Assembly (NCBI GenBank): GCA_903925975.1
Contig: CAIYHG010000072.1
Coordinates: 1 to 53,398 of the forward strand
Length of the DNA stretch: 53,398 nucleotides
Direction: 5' to 3'
Source: an uncultured Acidobacteriia bacterium
GTDB taxonomy: Bacteria > Acidobacteriota > Terriglobia > Bryobacterales > Bryobacteraceae
In this document: positions 17,137-26,997 of the stretch, piece by piece
Position numbering within the stretch: the first letter of the stretch is position 1
Layout of the letters: each line of letters opens with the position of its first letter
Notes under the pieces: generated by a model
What the model was told of the DNA's origin: nothing
The model's database searches: none
The model's input: the letters and a program-made list of their open reading frames with translations, nothing else
Program-made: the position numbers and the translations under genes

Positions 17137-18081
17137 ATGCTGCGCTGGCTCACTGCTATCGCGCTGGTTTCGGCCGCTCTCGCCGTCGACCCGGCCTACG
17201 AGGTGGACGGACGCCTGACTCCCGCCGGACGCGCCATCATTTTCTTTCAGGCCGGAACCAACTCTCTGGCCAGGAACGTGGAGACCGATGCCGCCGGGGC
17301 ATTCCGCCTGAAGAAGATGTTGGCGGGCACGTATGTGGTCAGGGTGATGATGCCTGGACGCGGGGAAGCGAACTTGAGCGTGGATCTGGGCCCGGCGCAG
17401 GCCGATGCGCGAGGCCGAATCAAGATTTCTCTGAACCTGAGCGATTCGGATTTCGAATTTGCCGAAGCAGCGCGCCGCAGCAGTTCCGTTTCCGCCGCGG
17501 AGCTTGCGATTCCCAACAGCGCCTGGCGTGAGTTCGAGGGCGCCACCCGCGAGCTTGAGAAGCCCGACCCGGATTCGGCCCGCGCGCGCCTGGAGAAGGC
17601 GGTCAAGATCGCGCCGAAATTTGGCGCGGCCTGGAACACCCTCGGCACCATCGCCTATCAGAAGCGTGAGTATCCCCAGGCAGAGACCTGCTTCCGGACC
17701 GCGCTCGACGCCGAGCCCGGTTCGTTTACGCCGCTCGTGAATCTTGGCGGCGTGCTCATCAATCTGGGTAAGCTTGACGAAGCTCTGACGTACAATCGCC
17801 GCGCCGTGCTCATGCAGCCGAAGAGCGTGCTGGCGAATTCGCAACTGGGGCTGACCTATTTGCAGCTCGGGCAGCTTGAGGCGGCCGTCAAATACCTGGA
17901 AATCGCGCGGTCGCTGGACCCGGGGCATTTTACGGCGCCGCAGCTCAACCTGGCACAGGCGTACGCCGGTCTGGGGGAGCGCGGCAAAGCGGCCGGCGTC
18001 CTGGAAGAGTTTCTCGAACGGCATCCCAATTACGCCAGCGCGGCCGAACTTCGCAAGACGATCGAGTCTTTGCGCCGTTGA
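17137..18081 (+). CDS. Secreted TPR-repeat protein with N-terminal carboxypeptidase-regulatory-like segment
   Basis: A 314-residue protein with a signal peptide (MLRWLTAIALVSAALA). Residues 20-110 look like a small beta-sandwich of the carboxypeptidase regulatory-like type ('VETDAAGAFRLKKMLAGTYVV'). Residues 130-310 are TPR repeats with clear W-x-x-L-G and Y-x-x-A-x-x-x-F-x-x-A-L patterns (for example 'AWNTLGTIAYQKREYPQAE'). It probably scaffolds other proteins in the periplasm or at the envelope. It is divergent from arsR. An intergenic repeat follows it. Confidence 0.85.
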   Translation: MLRWLTAIALVSAALAVDPAYEVDGRLTPAGRAIIFFQAGTNSLARNVETDAAGAFRLKKMLAGTYVVRVMMPGRGEANLSVDLGPAQADARGRIKISLNLSDSDFEFAEAARRSSSVSAAELAIPNSAWREFEGATRELEKPDPDSARARLEKAVKIAPKFGAAWNTLGTIAYQKREYPQAETCFRTALDAEPGSFTPLVNLGGVLINLGKLDEALTYNRRAVLMQPKSVLANSQLGLTYLQLGQLEAAVKYLEIARSLDPGHFTAPQLNLAQAYAGLGERGKAAGVLEEFLERHPNYASAAELRKTIESLRR

Positions 18082-18137
18082 ATCCTGAAGGGACACCGGG
18101 CGAACGCCCTCGCGTGGCGCAGGCCTCCATGCCAGAA

Positions 18138-18180
18138 AGCCGCGATGAATCGCGGCTCAGCACGCTGAAGAGCGCGCCAC
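18138..18180 (+). repeat. Double-hairpin intergenic repeat, copy A
   Basis: Two adjacent palindromes: AGCCGCGA-TGAA-TCGCGGCT (18138-18157), then an imperfect GC-rich hairpin ending GCGCGCCAC. The layout matches 36561-36605 on the same strand and 34671-34715 on the opposite strand. It lies between the TPR gene and hrpB. Confidence 0.8.
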
Positions 18181-18225
18181 ACCGCCGAGCGCCGCACGCG
18201 TCTCCCCGTGCCAAGATGGAATTGC

Positions 18226-20607
18226 GTGCGTCTGCCGATCGATCCCTTGCTCCCGGAAATTGCGGAACGCCTGCGTACGTCGAGCGCGCTGGTGCTCGAG
18301 GCGCCGCCGGGGGCCGGTAAGACCACACGGGTTCCCGCCGCGCTTTTGAACTCCATAGGGCAAGATGTCCTGGTGCTTGAGCCGAGAAGGCTTGCCGCCC
18401 GCCTGGCCGCGCGCTACGTGGCTTCGGAGCGGGGGGAAGCGGTAGGCGAGACGGTGGGGTATCAGGTTCGTTTCGAAACTGCCGCGGGCCCGAATACGCG
18501 TCTGCGATTTCTCACCGAAGGCGTACTGACCAGGCGGCTGCTCTCGGACCCGGAACTGCGCAGCGCGGGCGTCGTGGTGCTGGATGAATTCCACGAGCGC
18601 CACCTGGAAGGCGACCTCGCCCTGGCTCTACTGCGGCGGCTGCAACGTACCCGCCGGCCGGATCTTCGGATCGTCGTAATGTCCGCCACGCTCGATTCCG
18701 GTCCCGTGGCGCAATTCCTCGGCGCGCCGGTTTTGCGCTCCGAAGGCCGCCTGCACCCGCTCGATATCGAGTACACGCCACACTCGGCCGCGGCGCTCGA
18801 AGCGCAGGTGGCGGCAGCGCTCGAACGCGTCGCGGCCGATGGCCTTGAGGGGCATGCGCTGGTATTTCTCCCCGGCGCGGCCGAGATTCGGCGAACTCAA
18901 GCCGCCTGCGCCCCGCTTGCCGCGCGCCACGGGTGGCTGCTCGCGCCGCTCTACGGCGACCAATCGCCCGCGGAGCAGGACCGCGCCATCGCTCTCTCCA
19001 CGCAGCCCAAGGTGATTCTCTCCACCAACGTCGCCGAAAGTTCCGTCACCATTGAAGGCGTTCGGGTGGTCATCGATAGCGGCCTCGTGCGCGTGGCCGG
19101 CCATTCGCCGTGGTCGGGGCTGCCCACCTTGAGCCTGTCGCGGATCAGCCAGTCGTCGGCCAATCAGCGCGCCGGGCGCGCCGGCCGCACCGGGCCGGGC
19201 CGCGTGGTGCGCCTCTACCCCAGGGAAGACTTTGTCCGCCGGCCTCTGCACGACGTCCCCGAGATTCTTCGTGAGGACCTGGCGCCGGCCGCCCTGCTGC
19301 TGCGCGCGATGGGCCTCGAAGGTCTTCACTCGCTCGAATGGCTCGATCCGCCGCCCCAGGCTTCGGCGGCGCAGGCGGAAGACCTTCTGCTGCGGCTGGG
19401 GGCGACAGGCGCCACGGCTGACGAAATGGCGGGCTATCCGCTGCACCCCCGTCTCGGGAGGCTGGTTGTAGAGGCGCGCAAGCGGGGCGTGGGCGAAGAC
19501 GGCTGCGCTATCGCGGGCTTGCTCAGCGCGGGGGAACGGCTCCCCGCTGACGCTCCTTCCGCCGCCGGCGCGCGGTCGGACCTTCTGCTGTTGTTGGACT
19601 CGCGCTGGCAGCCGAGGACCGCCGAGGTGGTCCGGCAGGTGCGCCGCGCCGTGAACCCGCCGCGCCAAAAGGGTCACAACGAGGATGCGCTGCTGCTGAG
19701 TGTCCTGGCGGCATTTCCGGACCGGGTGGCGCGCCGGAGACAGGGCGCGAACCTGCAACTCGCTTCGGGAGGCCAGGCGCAACTGGCTGAATCGAGCACA
19801 GTCCGATCAGCCGATTTTCTGGTCGCTCTCGAAGCGGAGGACCGCCGCGACGGTAGGCCGCCGTTGGTGCGCATTGCCAGCGCGATCGAGCCGGAATGGC
19901 TGCTGGACCTCTTTCCGGACCGTGTTCGCGAGAGCGTGCGCCTCGAATGGAACCGCTCCGCCGAACGGGTCGAAAGCGCGAGCACGCTCCTATTCGAGGA
20001 AATTGCCATCGAAGAGAGCCGCGGGATTCCAGCCCCGGCCGAGGCCGCGGAATTGCTGGCGTCAAAGGCTTTGGAATCAGGACCCGCGCGCTTCTGCGAT
20101 ATGGAGGAAGTGGATGGGTTCTTCGAACGCGTGCGCTTTGCCTCCGCTCACGGCAGCGTGCCGCAACCCGAGCCCGTCTGGATTGCGGCGGCGCTGCGGT
20201 CACTGGCGGAGGGTTTGAGGAGCTTTGCCGAATTGGAAGGCGCCGCCCGCCACGGCGGATTTCTGCGCGCGCTGGAGCGGCAATTGCCGCCGGGCGCGCT
20301 GCGGCTGGTGGGTGAGCTTGCGCCCGAACGCGTTCGCCTATCCGGCGGGCGGCAGGTGAAAGTGCACTATGAAGCCGGCCAGCCGCCGTGGATCGCATCA
20401 CGGCTACAGGATTTCTTCGGAGTTAAGACTACTCCTGCGATAGCGCACGGCGCGGTCCCCCTCGTGATCCGGCTTCTCGCGCCGAACCATAGGCCCGTGC
20501 AGACTACGACGGATCTGGCTGGCTTCTGGGAACGCCTTTATCCCCAGGTCCGCAAAGAACTGTCGCGCCGCTACCCGAAGCACGCTTGGCCCGAGCGGCC
20601 AAACTGA
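18226..20607 (+). CDS. hrpB: ATP-dependent helicase HrpB
   Basis: A 793-residue DEAH-type helicase. Motifs in order: Walker A 'APPGAGKTT', Walker B 'DEFHERHLEGD', 'MSATLDS', 'LSTNVAESSVTIEGV', and motif VI 'QRAGRAGRTGPG', then the HrpB-specific C-terminal region ending in 'LYPQVRKELSRRYPKHAWPE'. Length and order match HrpB. I chose the GTG at 18226 because HrpB proteins begin with a short 'LPID' segment; a GTG at 18208 would add six residues. The family remodels nucleic acid using ATP; its exact cellular role is poorly known. It ends in a GC-rich hairpin shared with the convergent TPR gene. Confidence 0.95.
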   Translation: MRLPIDPLLPEIAERLRTSSALVLEAPPGAGKTTRVPAALLNSIGQDVLVLEPRRLAARLAARYVASERGEAVGETVGYQVRFETAAGPNTRLRFLTEGVLTRRLLSDPELRSAGVVVLDEFHERHLEGDLALALLRRLQRTRRPDLRIVVMSATLDSGPVAQFLGAPVLRSEGRLHPLDIEYTPHSAAALEAQVAAALERVAADGLEGHALVFLPGAAEIRRTQAACAPLAARHGWLLAPLYGDQSPAEQDRAIALSTQPKVILSTNVAESSVTIEGVRVVIDSGLVRVAGHSPWSGLPTLSLSRISQSSANQRAGRAGRTGPGRVVRLYPREDFVRRPLHDVPEILREDLAPAALLLRAMGLEGLHSLEWLDPPPQASAAQAEDLLLRLGATGATADEMAGYPLHPRLGRLVVEARKRGVGEDGCAIAGLLSAGERLPADAPSAAGARSDLLLLLDSRWQPRTAEVVRQVRRAVNPPRQKGHNEDALLLSVLAAFPDRVARRRQGANLQLASGGQAQLAESSTVRSADFLVALEAEDRRDGRPPLVRIASAIEPEWLLDLFPDRVRESVRLEWNRSAERVESASTLLFEEIAIEESRGIPAPAEAAELLASKALESGPARFCDMEEVDGFFERVRFASAHGSVPQPEPVWIAAALRSLAEGLRSFAELEGAARHGGFLRALERQLPPGALRLVGELAPERVRLSGGRQVKVHYEAGQPPWIASRLQDFFGVKTTPAIAHGAVPLVIRLLAPNHRPVQTTTDLAGFWERLYPQVRKELSRRYPKHAWPERPN

Positions 20608-20609
20608 AA

Positions 20610-20640
20610 CGGCCCGGCCGCGCTAATGCGCGCCGGGCCG
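20610..20640. terminator. GC-rich hairpin between convergent genes
   Basis: The near-perfect inverted repeat CGGCCCGG(C)CGCG, loop CTAATG, CGCGCCGGGCCG starts three bases after the hrpB stop codon. There is no T-run on either strand, so it is at best a weak or Rho-assisted terminator. It lies between hrpB (plus) and the TPR remnant (minus). Confidence 0.5.
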
Positions 20641-20668
20641 CTGTCAGGCTATGATCCTCTTCGTCCGG

Positions 20669-21118
20669 CTAGCCGAGACGCTGGATGAGGTCCTGAATCT
20701 GCTTCTTCTCTTCGGCGGACGGGTTCAAGTCCAGCGCCCGTCTTAACTCGGCCAGGGCGTGAACCTTGTCGCCTTTCTGCGACAGCGCCATCCCCAGGTG
20801 ATACCGGAACGTCGGCTGGTTGGGCGTCTTGGCCACCAGATCGCGGAAAATCTCAATCGCATTGTCGGGCAGATTCTTCTTGAGATAGATCCAGCCCAGC
20901 GTATCCGAGACCTCGTTCAAGTTGGGAATCAACTGCTTGGCGCGCTGCGCCAGCGTCAACGCCTGGTCCAGATCCCCGCCATGCTCGGCCAGGCCGAAGG
21001 CGAGGTTGTTCAACACGATTCCATTGTTAGGATACATCTTGATAATGGATTCGTAGACTTGCCGTGCTTCGTCCCACCGCTTCGCGCCCTCCAGGGTAAG
21101 GCCGAGCGTGCTCAGCAC
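20669..21118 (-). CDS. C-terminal TPR part of the split lipoprotein gene
   Basis: A 149-residue open frame made of TPR repeats ('SDTLGWIYLKKNLPDNAIEIF', 'FRYHLGMALSQKGDKVHALAEL'). It is in the same frame as the larger TPR lipoprotein upstream, separated only by a TAG codon at 21130-21128. The repeat pattern runs through that stop without shift, so this is the natural C-terminus of that protein rather than an independent gene. If expressed alone it would start at a GTG at 21118 with no signal peptide. It has no SD of note. Either the gene is freshly broken, the stop is read through, or it is a sequencing error. Confidence 0.6.
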   Translation of the reverse strand: MLSTLGLTLEGAKRWDEARQVYESIIKMYPNNGIVLNNLAFGLAEHGGDLDQALTLAQRAKQLIPNLNEVSDTLGWIYLKKNLPDNAIEIFRDLVAKTPNQPTFRYHLGMALSQKGDKVHALAELRRALDLNPSAEEKKQIQDLIQRLG

Positions 21119-21127
21119 GCGTTCATC

Positions 21128-23032
21128 CTACGGCAATGTTTGCCGGGCGGCCTGAAGCGAACCGATGGCGCCGGCGACATCGTTCTTCCGGCGCTGCGTC
21201 TCGCCGATGCGCAGATACATTTCGCCTTGAGACTTTGACCCCTTCTCGGAAACCGCGAGGACTTTCTGGTATTCCGAAATCGCAAGATCCCAACGACCGC
21301 TCCGCACGGCGATATTTCCCAGGGCCAGATGGAAATCCATGCGCGCCGGTTCCTTGACGGCGGCGCCTTGCAGCACCTGGATGGCCTGGTCGTTCTTGTT
21401 CTGCGACATGTACGTTTCAATAACGCCCATCAACCCGCGCGTATTTGCCGGGTTCAATTCATAGGAGCGCCGGAACGCGTCTTCCGCGTCTTGGAACTTG
21501 TTTTCAGCCAGATTCACGACGCCCAATTGGAACAGCGTATCGGGAGAACTGGGGTTCGCTTTCAGCATGGCGTTGAGCATTTCCCGGGAATCGGAAAACT
21601 TCTTCTGGCCCATGAGGGAAGCGGATTCGATCAGCTTCGCGTTGGCGTTATTCGGGTCGTACTTCAGGATGTCCTTCGCCGTCGTCAGGGCGGCATCGAA
21701 CTCGCCGCGGCTTACCTGCATCTGCGCCAGGGCAACTCGGGCGGCCGTGTAATCCGGGCGCAGCTCAATTGCTTTCTGGAACTCCTGGTGGGCCTGTTCC
21801 GCGTCGCCGTGCAGGAAATAGGCACGGCCCAAATTGTAATGCGCCACAGGGTTGGTAGGGGCATGCGTAACCACCTGCTGCAGTTCGGTCATGGCCTTCG
21901 AAACGTCGCCCTTCTCCAGCAGCAGGGCGGCAGCCATTCCGCGGGCGTCATTATCGCCGGGGTTCTCTTTAAGAATCTGCGAGTTGATCTCGGCGGCTTC
22001 GGCGCGCTTGCCTTGGCGCAACAGCGCTTCGATAATGCGTTTCTGATACGTCGCCTTGTTCTTGGCGTCTTTGGTGATGCCGTCCCGGTATTCCCGGATG
22101 GCGCTATCGCCTTCGCCCACGCGCAGATAGAAATCGCCCACATCGAAGTAGGCCCGGTCGTATTCGCCCGCTTTGGACTTGAGCTGCTGGAGGACCTTCA
22201 ACATGTCATCCCGGCGCTGCTCCATGGCGTATTGCTCGGCGAGCCAGATCAGGTAGCGGTACTGCTTCGGATTGGCGGCGTATCCCGCCTTCAGCAGCGC
22301 CTCAGCCTCAGGCCGCCGGTTCTGATACCAGAGGAGGGTGTATAGCTCGCGATACCCTTCGAGATAGGCCTTGTCCTTGTCGATGACGGCCCGGTAACGC
22401 TGTTCCGCTCCCGCAAGATCGTTGCCCAGCGTGAGCGAGCGGGCGATTTGCATGACTACGCCCTGCTGCCCCGGCTTGAGGCCGTCCGATATTTTGTACT
22501 CGCCCAGCGCGGCATCGAGATTCTTCTTAAACACGTCGGTACTCTTGACCTTGGCCGCCTCCACCGCCTGGATGTAGTAGTAGTCGCCCGTCAGCCGATG
22601 CCCGTCATAGGAGTTCCCGTCGCGCTGCAGCAGGGCGTCGCAGTAGGCCTTGACCTCTTTCAGCAGCTGCTCGTCGTGGGTGACGATCGGGCTCAGATAG
22701 ATCTCAGTGATCTTTACGACTGCGTCCCAGTGGTCGGCGTTGCCCACCGGTATCAACTCGATCGCCCGGCGAAATTCCTGGACAGCGCGGGCAAAGTCAG
22801 GCTCCTCGAGCTTGAGGTACGTGAGCCCTAATCTGTAATGGGCCGATCCGTACCTGGCATCGATCTTGATCGCGTTCCTATATTGGATCGAAGCTTCCTT
22901 GTACCGCTCCCTGGCAAAATACTTGTTTCCGCTGTCCAAGTACCGTGCCTTGGTTACGTTAGGATCGCGGTTGCACGATACCAGCGCCAGCATCGTTGCG
23001 ACCGTCAGTACGACGTGACGAATCGAAGGCAT
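21128..23032 (-). CDS. TPR-repeat lipoprotein, truncated by an in-frame TAG
   Basis: A 634-residue lipoprotein. The signal peptide ends in the lipobox 'LVSC', so it should be lipid-anchored in the envelope. The rest is a long series of TPR units (for example 'GSAHYRLGLTYLKLEEPDFARA' and 'AHYNLGRAYFLHGDAEQAHQ'), resembling the TPR lipoprotein linked to PEP-CTERM/exopolysaccharide systems, though no such genes are nearby. I chose ATG 23032, which has GAGGTGG just upstream, over GTG 23038. It stops at TAG (21130-21128) although the repeats continue in frame for about 150 more residues, giving about 787 residues if intact. Confidence 0.8.
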   Translation of the reverse strand: MPSIRHVVLTVATMLALVSCNRDPNVTKARYLDSGNKYFARERYKEASIQYRNAIKIDARYGSAHYRLGLTYLKLEEPDFARAVQEFRRAIELIPVGNADHWDAVVKITEIYLSPIVTHDEQLLKEVKAYCDALLQRDGNSYDGHRLTGDYYYIQAVEAAKVKSTDVFKKNLDAALGEYKISDGLKPGQQGVVMQIARSLTLGNDLAGAEQRYRAVIDKDKAYLEGYRELYTLLWYQNRRPEAEALLKAGYAANPKQYRYLIWLAEQYAMEQRRDDMLKVLQQLKSKAGEYDRAYFDVGDFYLRVGEGDSAIREYRDGITKDAKNKATYQKRIIEALLRQGKRAEAAEINSQILKENPGDNDARGMAAALLLEKGDVSKAMTELQQVVTHAPTNPVAHYNLGRAYFLHGDAEQAHQEFQKAIELRPDYTAARVALAQMQVSRGEFDAALTTAKDILKYDPNNANAKLIESASLMGQKKFSDSREMLNAMLKANPSSPDTLFQLGVVNLAENKFQDAEDAFRRSYELNPANTRGLMGVIETYMSQNKNDQAIQVLQGAAVKEPARMDFHLALGNIAVRSGRWDLAISEYQKVLAVSEKGSKSQGEMYLRIGETQRRKNDVAGAIGSLQAARQTLP

Positions 23033-23233
23033 ATCCACCTCACCGGATTGATTCTCTTACACTTTAAGACAGAGTCGCGCCATTCGCCATAGGCTGGTGG
23101 CGCCAAATCGCTGCGACTGCTCAATTTGGGCGTACCGTTACTGCAACCCGGGGCTCACCAACCGTTCTAAGGTACCACCTGTCACACTAGAAAACCGCAA
23201 CCCCGGACGAACTTCCACGGTGGCCCGCCGCGT

Positions 23234-24589
23234 CTACTTGCCGATGCAGAAACCCGCAAAAATCCTGTTCAATATCTCATCGGCCGTTGTTCCGCCCGTA
23301 ATGGCGTCCACAGCCGTTAGGGCCGCATAAAGATCGAGCAGCAGCATCTCGTGCGGGATGCCGCTTTCGACGGCCTCGCCACACTTCTCCAGCGCGGCGG
23401 CGGCGTCCCGCAGCGAGCGCTCCTGCCGCAGGCTGGTGATAAAGCCCGTTTCCCGATCAAGCCCGCCGGAAGGAGCCACGGCATCCACTACAATCTCACG
23501 CAGCCGGTCGATTCCCTCTCCGGTGAGAGCGCTCACCGGGACGGCCCCGGGGCAGGCGCCGAGGCCGGCGCGGCCCAGGTCGCACTTATTGCCCACAACC
23601 ACAGAGAGGCCCTGCGATTCCGCCTGAGCGATCAGTTCCAGGTCCCGCCCAGCGGGGGGGGCGGAAATGTCGATCACCATGAGCCGGAGATCGGCGTCGG
23701 CCATGGCCTGAAAACTGCGCTCGATCCCGAGCGACTCCACCTTCTCGACGTTCTCCCGGATTCCCGCCGTATCACAGAGTCTCACGGGGATGCCTCCGAT
23801 GGAGAACGATTCCGAAACCATGTCTCGCGTGGCGCCCGGAATCTCAGTCACGATGGCCCGGTCCTGCCGCAAAAGCGCGTTAAAGAGGCTGCTTTTCCCC
23901 ACGTTCGGGCGGCCGGCGATCGTTAGCGCCAAGCCGGAGCGCACCAGCCCCCCGTACCGAAAGCTCTCCGCCAGTGCCGTGATGCCGTCTTGGATGGGCC
24001 GCATGCGGCCCAGGATCTCTTCGGCGCCGGCGATGCCGATATCGTCTTCGGCAAAATCGATCCCGGCTTCGAGCAACGCGATCAAATCCAGTAATTGCCC
24101 CTTGAGAGGGGCTATACGGCGCGAAACGGAGCCCCCGGCCTGTTGGGCGGCCACCCGGGCCTGGTAGAGCGTGCTGGCCTCTATCAAATCCCGGACGGCT
24201 TCGGCTTGCGGAAGATCGAGCCTCCCATTCAGAAAGGCGCGCAAAGTGAACTCGCCGGGCTCCGCCAGCCTGCCGCCCGCCCCAATCGCCCGCTCTACGG
24301 CATAGCGCAGGATCACCGGCGATCCGTGGCAGGAAATCTCCACCATGTCCTCTGCGGTGTAGGATTTCGGCTTTTCGAAGAAGGTGGCCACAACCTGATC
24401 GATGACGTGGCCGCTTTCATCCGCCAGTTCACCCAGGCGCGCGCGCCACGGCTGCCAGGCGCCGCCAGGCGGGAAGCGTAGAATGGAATCCGCAATCTCC
24501 CGGGCGCCCGGTCCGGAAAGACGGACTACGCCCAACCCTCCGCGTCCCGGCGGGGTGGAGATGGCGACGATGGAGTCGTCAGAGTTCAA
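23234..24589 (-). CDS. mnmE: tRNA modification GTPase MnmE
   Basis: A 451-residue protein with the N-terminal folate-binding domain ('[19 protein letters not shown]'), a central helical part and an inserted G domain: G1 'GRPNVGKSS', G3 'DTAGI', G4 'NKCD'. It ends in the conserved C-terminal 'FCIGK', whose Cys is needed for activity. With MnmG it builds the carboxymethylaminomethyl group on U34 of certain tRNAs. It closes the rpmH-rnpA-yidD-yidC-jag-mnmE cluster, 26 bases after jag. mnmG is not in the window. Confidence 0.98.
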   Translation of the reverse strand: MNSDDSIVAISTPPGRGGLGVVRLSGPGAREIADSILRFPPGGAWQPWRARLGELADESGHVIDQVVATFFEKPKSYTAEDMVEISCHGSPVILRYAVERAIGAGGRLAEPGEFTLRAFLNGRLDLPQAEAVRDLIEASTLYQARVAAQQAGGSVSRRIAPLKGQLLDLIALLEAGIDFAEDDIGIAGAEEILGRMRPIQDGITALAESFRYGGLVRSGLALTIAGRPNVGKSSLFNALLRQDRAIVTEIPGATRDMVSESFSIGGIPVRLCDTAGIRENVEKVESLGIERSFQAMADADLRLMVIDISAPPAGRDLELIAQAESQGLSVVVGNKCDLGRAGLGACPGAVPVSALTGEGIDRLREIVVDAVAPSGGLDRETGFITSLRQERSLRDAAAALEKCGEAVESGIPHEMLLLDLYAALTAVDAITGGTTADEILNRIFAGFCIGK

Positions 24590-24615
24590 GTCGGAGCAGT
24601 CCGGCCGCGGGCGGC

Positions 24616-25188
24616 CTAACGCCGCGCGCTTCGTGATCGCGGAGCCGGACGGTGCGGCTCGATGCCGCGCGGCGGCTCGGGCAAACTTGCCATACCGGCG
24701 GGATAAACCACTACCTGGCGCCCGGGACCAGAGCCGGCGCTTTCGCTGCGAACGGCGGTCTCATTCCGCAAAGCGAGGTGAATCACGCGGCGTTCGCGGC
24801 TGTTCATCGGGTTGAACCGGAATGGCGCGCCCGTGCGCTTCACTTTGTCGGCGGCCGCAAGCGCGCTCAGGCGCAACTCCTCGATTCGCAGCAAGCGGTA
24901 ATCGTTGGCATCGAAGGAAATGCGCGAATGATGTTCCGAGGGCATCCGCAGCATTTCCATGGTCGCGTGCTCGAGTGCGAGCAACAGCTCAGCGCGGTTG
25001 GCGAGAAGCAGGTCCACATCCGGACCGGAGAACCTCAACACCACGTCGGGGGTTTCGAAATCGCCGTCTCCCGGTTCCTCGTCCGCGATCTCATAGGTGA
25101 GCTTGAAGCCTCCGTCCCTGAGGACGGTCTGCAAGAACGCATCCACGCGCGAACCGATGGATGCGACGCTGTACTTTCGGTCGTTCAC
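24616..25188 (-). CDS. RNA-binding protein Jag/KhpB (KH-R3H domains)
   Basis: A 190-residue protein. Residues 5-80 fit the KH-II domain ('[17 protein letters not shown]' and '[24 protein letters not shown]'). Residues 95-150 hold an R3H domain with the R-x3-H signature in '[13 protein letters not shown]'. A basic Pro/Arg-rich tail follows. It lacks the Jag-N domain found in Firmicutes. It binds RNA, and in other bacteria it influences cell elongation. The start lies three bases after the yidC stop, as expected for this conserved gene pair. Confidence 0.92.
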   Translation of the reverse strand: MNDRKYSVASIGSRVDAFLQTVLRDGGFKLTYEIADEEPGDGDFETPDVVLRFSGPDVDLLLANRAELLLALEHATMEMLRMPSEHHSRISFDANDYRLLRIEELRLSALAAADKVKRTGAPFRFNPMNSRERRVIHLALRNETAVRSESAGSGPGRQVVVYPAGMASLPEPPRGIEPHRPAPRSRSARR

Positions 25189-25191
25189 GGG

Positions 25192-26943
25192 CTATGTCCT
25201 GCCGTTTCTTTTCTTGGGGGGCTCCACCGAGAGCGCAGCCTGACTCGCAACGGCCGTACGATTGAAGAACCATTGCTGCCCCATGTTCACCAAATTGCTG
25301 GTCAAGTAGTATAACACCAGGCCGCTTGGCAGATAGTAGAACATAAACCCGAAGATGAGCGGCATGAACATCATCATCTTCGCTTGAGCCGGGTCCTGAG
25401 TAGGCTGCGGGGTCATCTTCTGCATCATGAACTGGCTCACGATCATGATGATGGGCAGAATGTGAATCGGCAACTGCTCGGCCTGTGAGAGATCGGTTAC
25501 CCAGAGCCAGCTTGCGCCCCGCATTTCCACCGAAACCGTAAACACCCGGTAAAACGCGAAGAAGAACGGAATCTGAAGCAGCATCGGGAAGCAGCCGCCC
25601 ATCGGATTCACGCCGTTCTTCTTGTACAAATCCATCACTTCGGTGTTCTGGTCGGCCTTGCGCGGGTCGCGCAACCCCACGCTCTTATACTTCAAGTTGA
25701 TGGCGTCGATCTGCGGCTTGAGCGCCTGCATCTTCCGCATCGACTTCATGTTCGAGAATTTCAACGGGAAGAGCACGAAGTTGAGGGCGATAGTCACCAG
25801 CACGATCGCCCAGCCGAAGCTGTGGACGAACGCGTTGTTCAGCCAGTTGGTGATCAGGAACAGCGGTTTGGCCAGCACCCCGATCCAGCTTCCGAAGTCC
25901 ACTAACTGTTCGAGCTTGGGGTTGACGCTTCGGAGAAGATCCAGGTCCTTCGGGCCGACATAGAGCTCAAACCGGTTCGACGCCCCGTCGGATACCGCAA
26001 TTCCGGCGAACGGCAGTGGCTTCGGGTCGAGCGCTGTCCGGACGGTGTTCGAAAAAGTAGTCTGCTGAACCCGGGCATCCCCCTGGGGCAGAAACACCGC
26101 GGAGAAGAACGTGTCCGAGACGCCTGCGAAGGAGTAGCTTCCGGTAGTGGTTATGGGGCCGTTTTTCGCCGCGGTCCCGGCCTGCGCCACCAGTTTGTTG
26201 TCCGTGACGCTGAAGTACAGGGACTTTCCATTCGCGGCCGGGTTGGCGACCGTGAGGTCCCCGAAGCCGCCGCGCCAGGTCAGCATGCTCGAAACCAGGT
26301 TCCCGTCCACGGATACTTCAGCGCTGACGCGGGAAATATAGCTGTTCTTCTCGAACCGGAATGTCTTTTTTACACTGATATGCCCGTCGGAGTACACGTA
26401 GGAAACGCCCAGGCCGTCGGCGTCCGCCGTCTGCTCATAGAACGACCAGTTCGCCTTCTTGGCGATGTCTTCGTGGGCAGGGATATAAAACGAGAGCGGA
26501 TATTCAAGGCCGGACGCCGTATTCATCAACTCCAGCGGCTTCCGATCATTTCCCTTGAAAGCCTTGAGTTCCCAGCTCCGCAGGTTTGCGCCCTGGTTGC
26601 TGAGCACGACCCGGAACAGGTTCGTCTCGATTACGAGCGGGGCCAGCACGCGCTGCGGGGTTTCCGCCAAAGCGGGGCTAGCCGTTTGCCGCGCCGCGCC
26701 GGCCGGTTGCGCCTTCGCCGTCTGCTCCGCTGGGGCCGGTTGGGCCGGGGCGGGGCTGGCCGGAGCCGCCGTCTGGCCGGCGGCTGCCTTCTTGGGCGCG
26801 GCCGGGGGGGCCTGCGACTTGAAGACGTAGGGAGTCACGAACATCACGACGCCCATCAGCAGGAAGGCGAGCAACAGCCGCACTTCCATCGACATCTCTT
26901 TGGGCGGCTTAACCGGGCCGCCGCCCTGTTCTAGTTCAGGCAT
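25192..26943 (-). CDS. yidC: Membrane protein insertase YidC
   Basis: A 583-residue Gram-negative-type YidC. It has an N-terminal membrane helix (residues 20-43, 'MEVRLLLAFLLMGVVMFVTPYVF'), an Ala/Pro-rich linker, the large periplasmic P1 beta domain (about 100-350) and the conserved five-helix insertase core from about 360 ('WAIVLVTIALNFVLFPLK', 'NPMGGCFPMLLQIPFFFAFY'). It inserts and folds inner-membrane proteins alone or with Sec. It is followed immediately by jag and preceded by yidD in the standard order. Confidence 0.97.
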   Translation of the reverse strand: MPELEQGGGPVKPPKEMSMEVRLLLAFLLMGVVMFVTPYVFKSQAPPAAPKKAAAGQTAAPASPAPAQPAPAEQTAKAQPAGAARQTASPALAETPQRVLAPLVIETNLFRVVLSNQGANLRSWELKAFKGNDRKPLELMNTASGLEYPLSFYIPAHEDIAKKANWSFYEQTADADGLGVSYVYSDGHISVKKTFRFEKNSYISRVSAEVSVDGNLVSSMLTWRGGFGDLTVANPAANGKSLYFSVTDNKLVAQAGTAAKNGPITTTGSYSFAGVSDTFFSAVFLPQGDARVQQTTFSNTVRTALDPKPLPFAGIAVSDGASNRFELYVGPKDLDLLRSVNPKLEQLVDFGSWIGVLAKPLFLITNWLNNAFVHSFGWAIVLVTIALNFVLFPLKFSNMKSMRKMQALKPQIDAINLKYKSVGLRDPRKADQNTEVMDLYKKNGVNPMGGCFPMLLQIPFFFAFYRVFTVSVEMRGASWLWVTDLSQAEQLPIHILPIIMIVSQFMMQKMTPQPTQDPAQAKMMMFMPLIFGFMFYYLPSGLVLYYLTSNLVNMGQQWFFNRTAVASQAALSVEPPKKRNGRT

Positions 26944-26997
26944 TCAAGAATCCGTGTTCCGTCGCGGGCTTTTCGCCCACGCGGCAGTTCGAAACCA

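Noticed and set aside
18628-19782. 384-codon minus-strand open frame inside hrpB
   Set aside because: It lies antisense to a motif-complete helicase and shows no recognisable protein features.
21128-21130. TAG in the TPR gene as a pyrrolysine codon
   Set aside because: TPR proteins have no known pyrrolysine use and no pylS, pylT or methylamine genes are in the window; a nonsense change is simpler.
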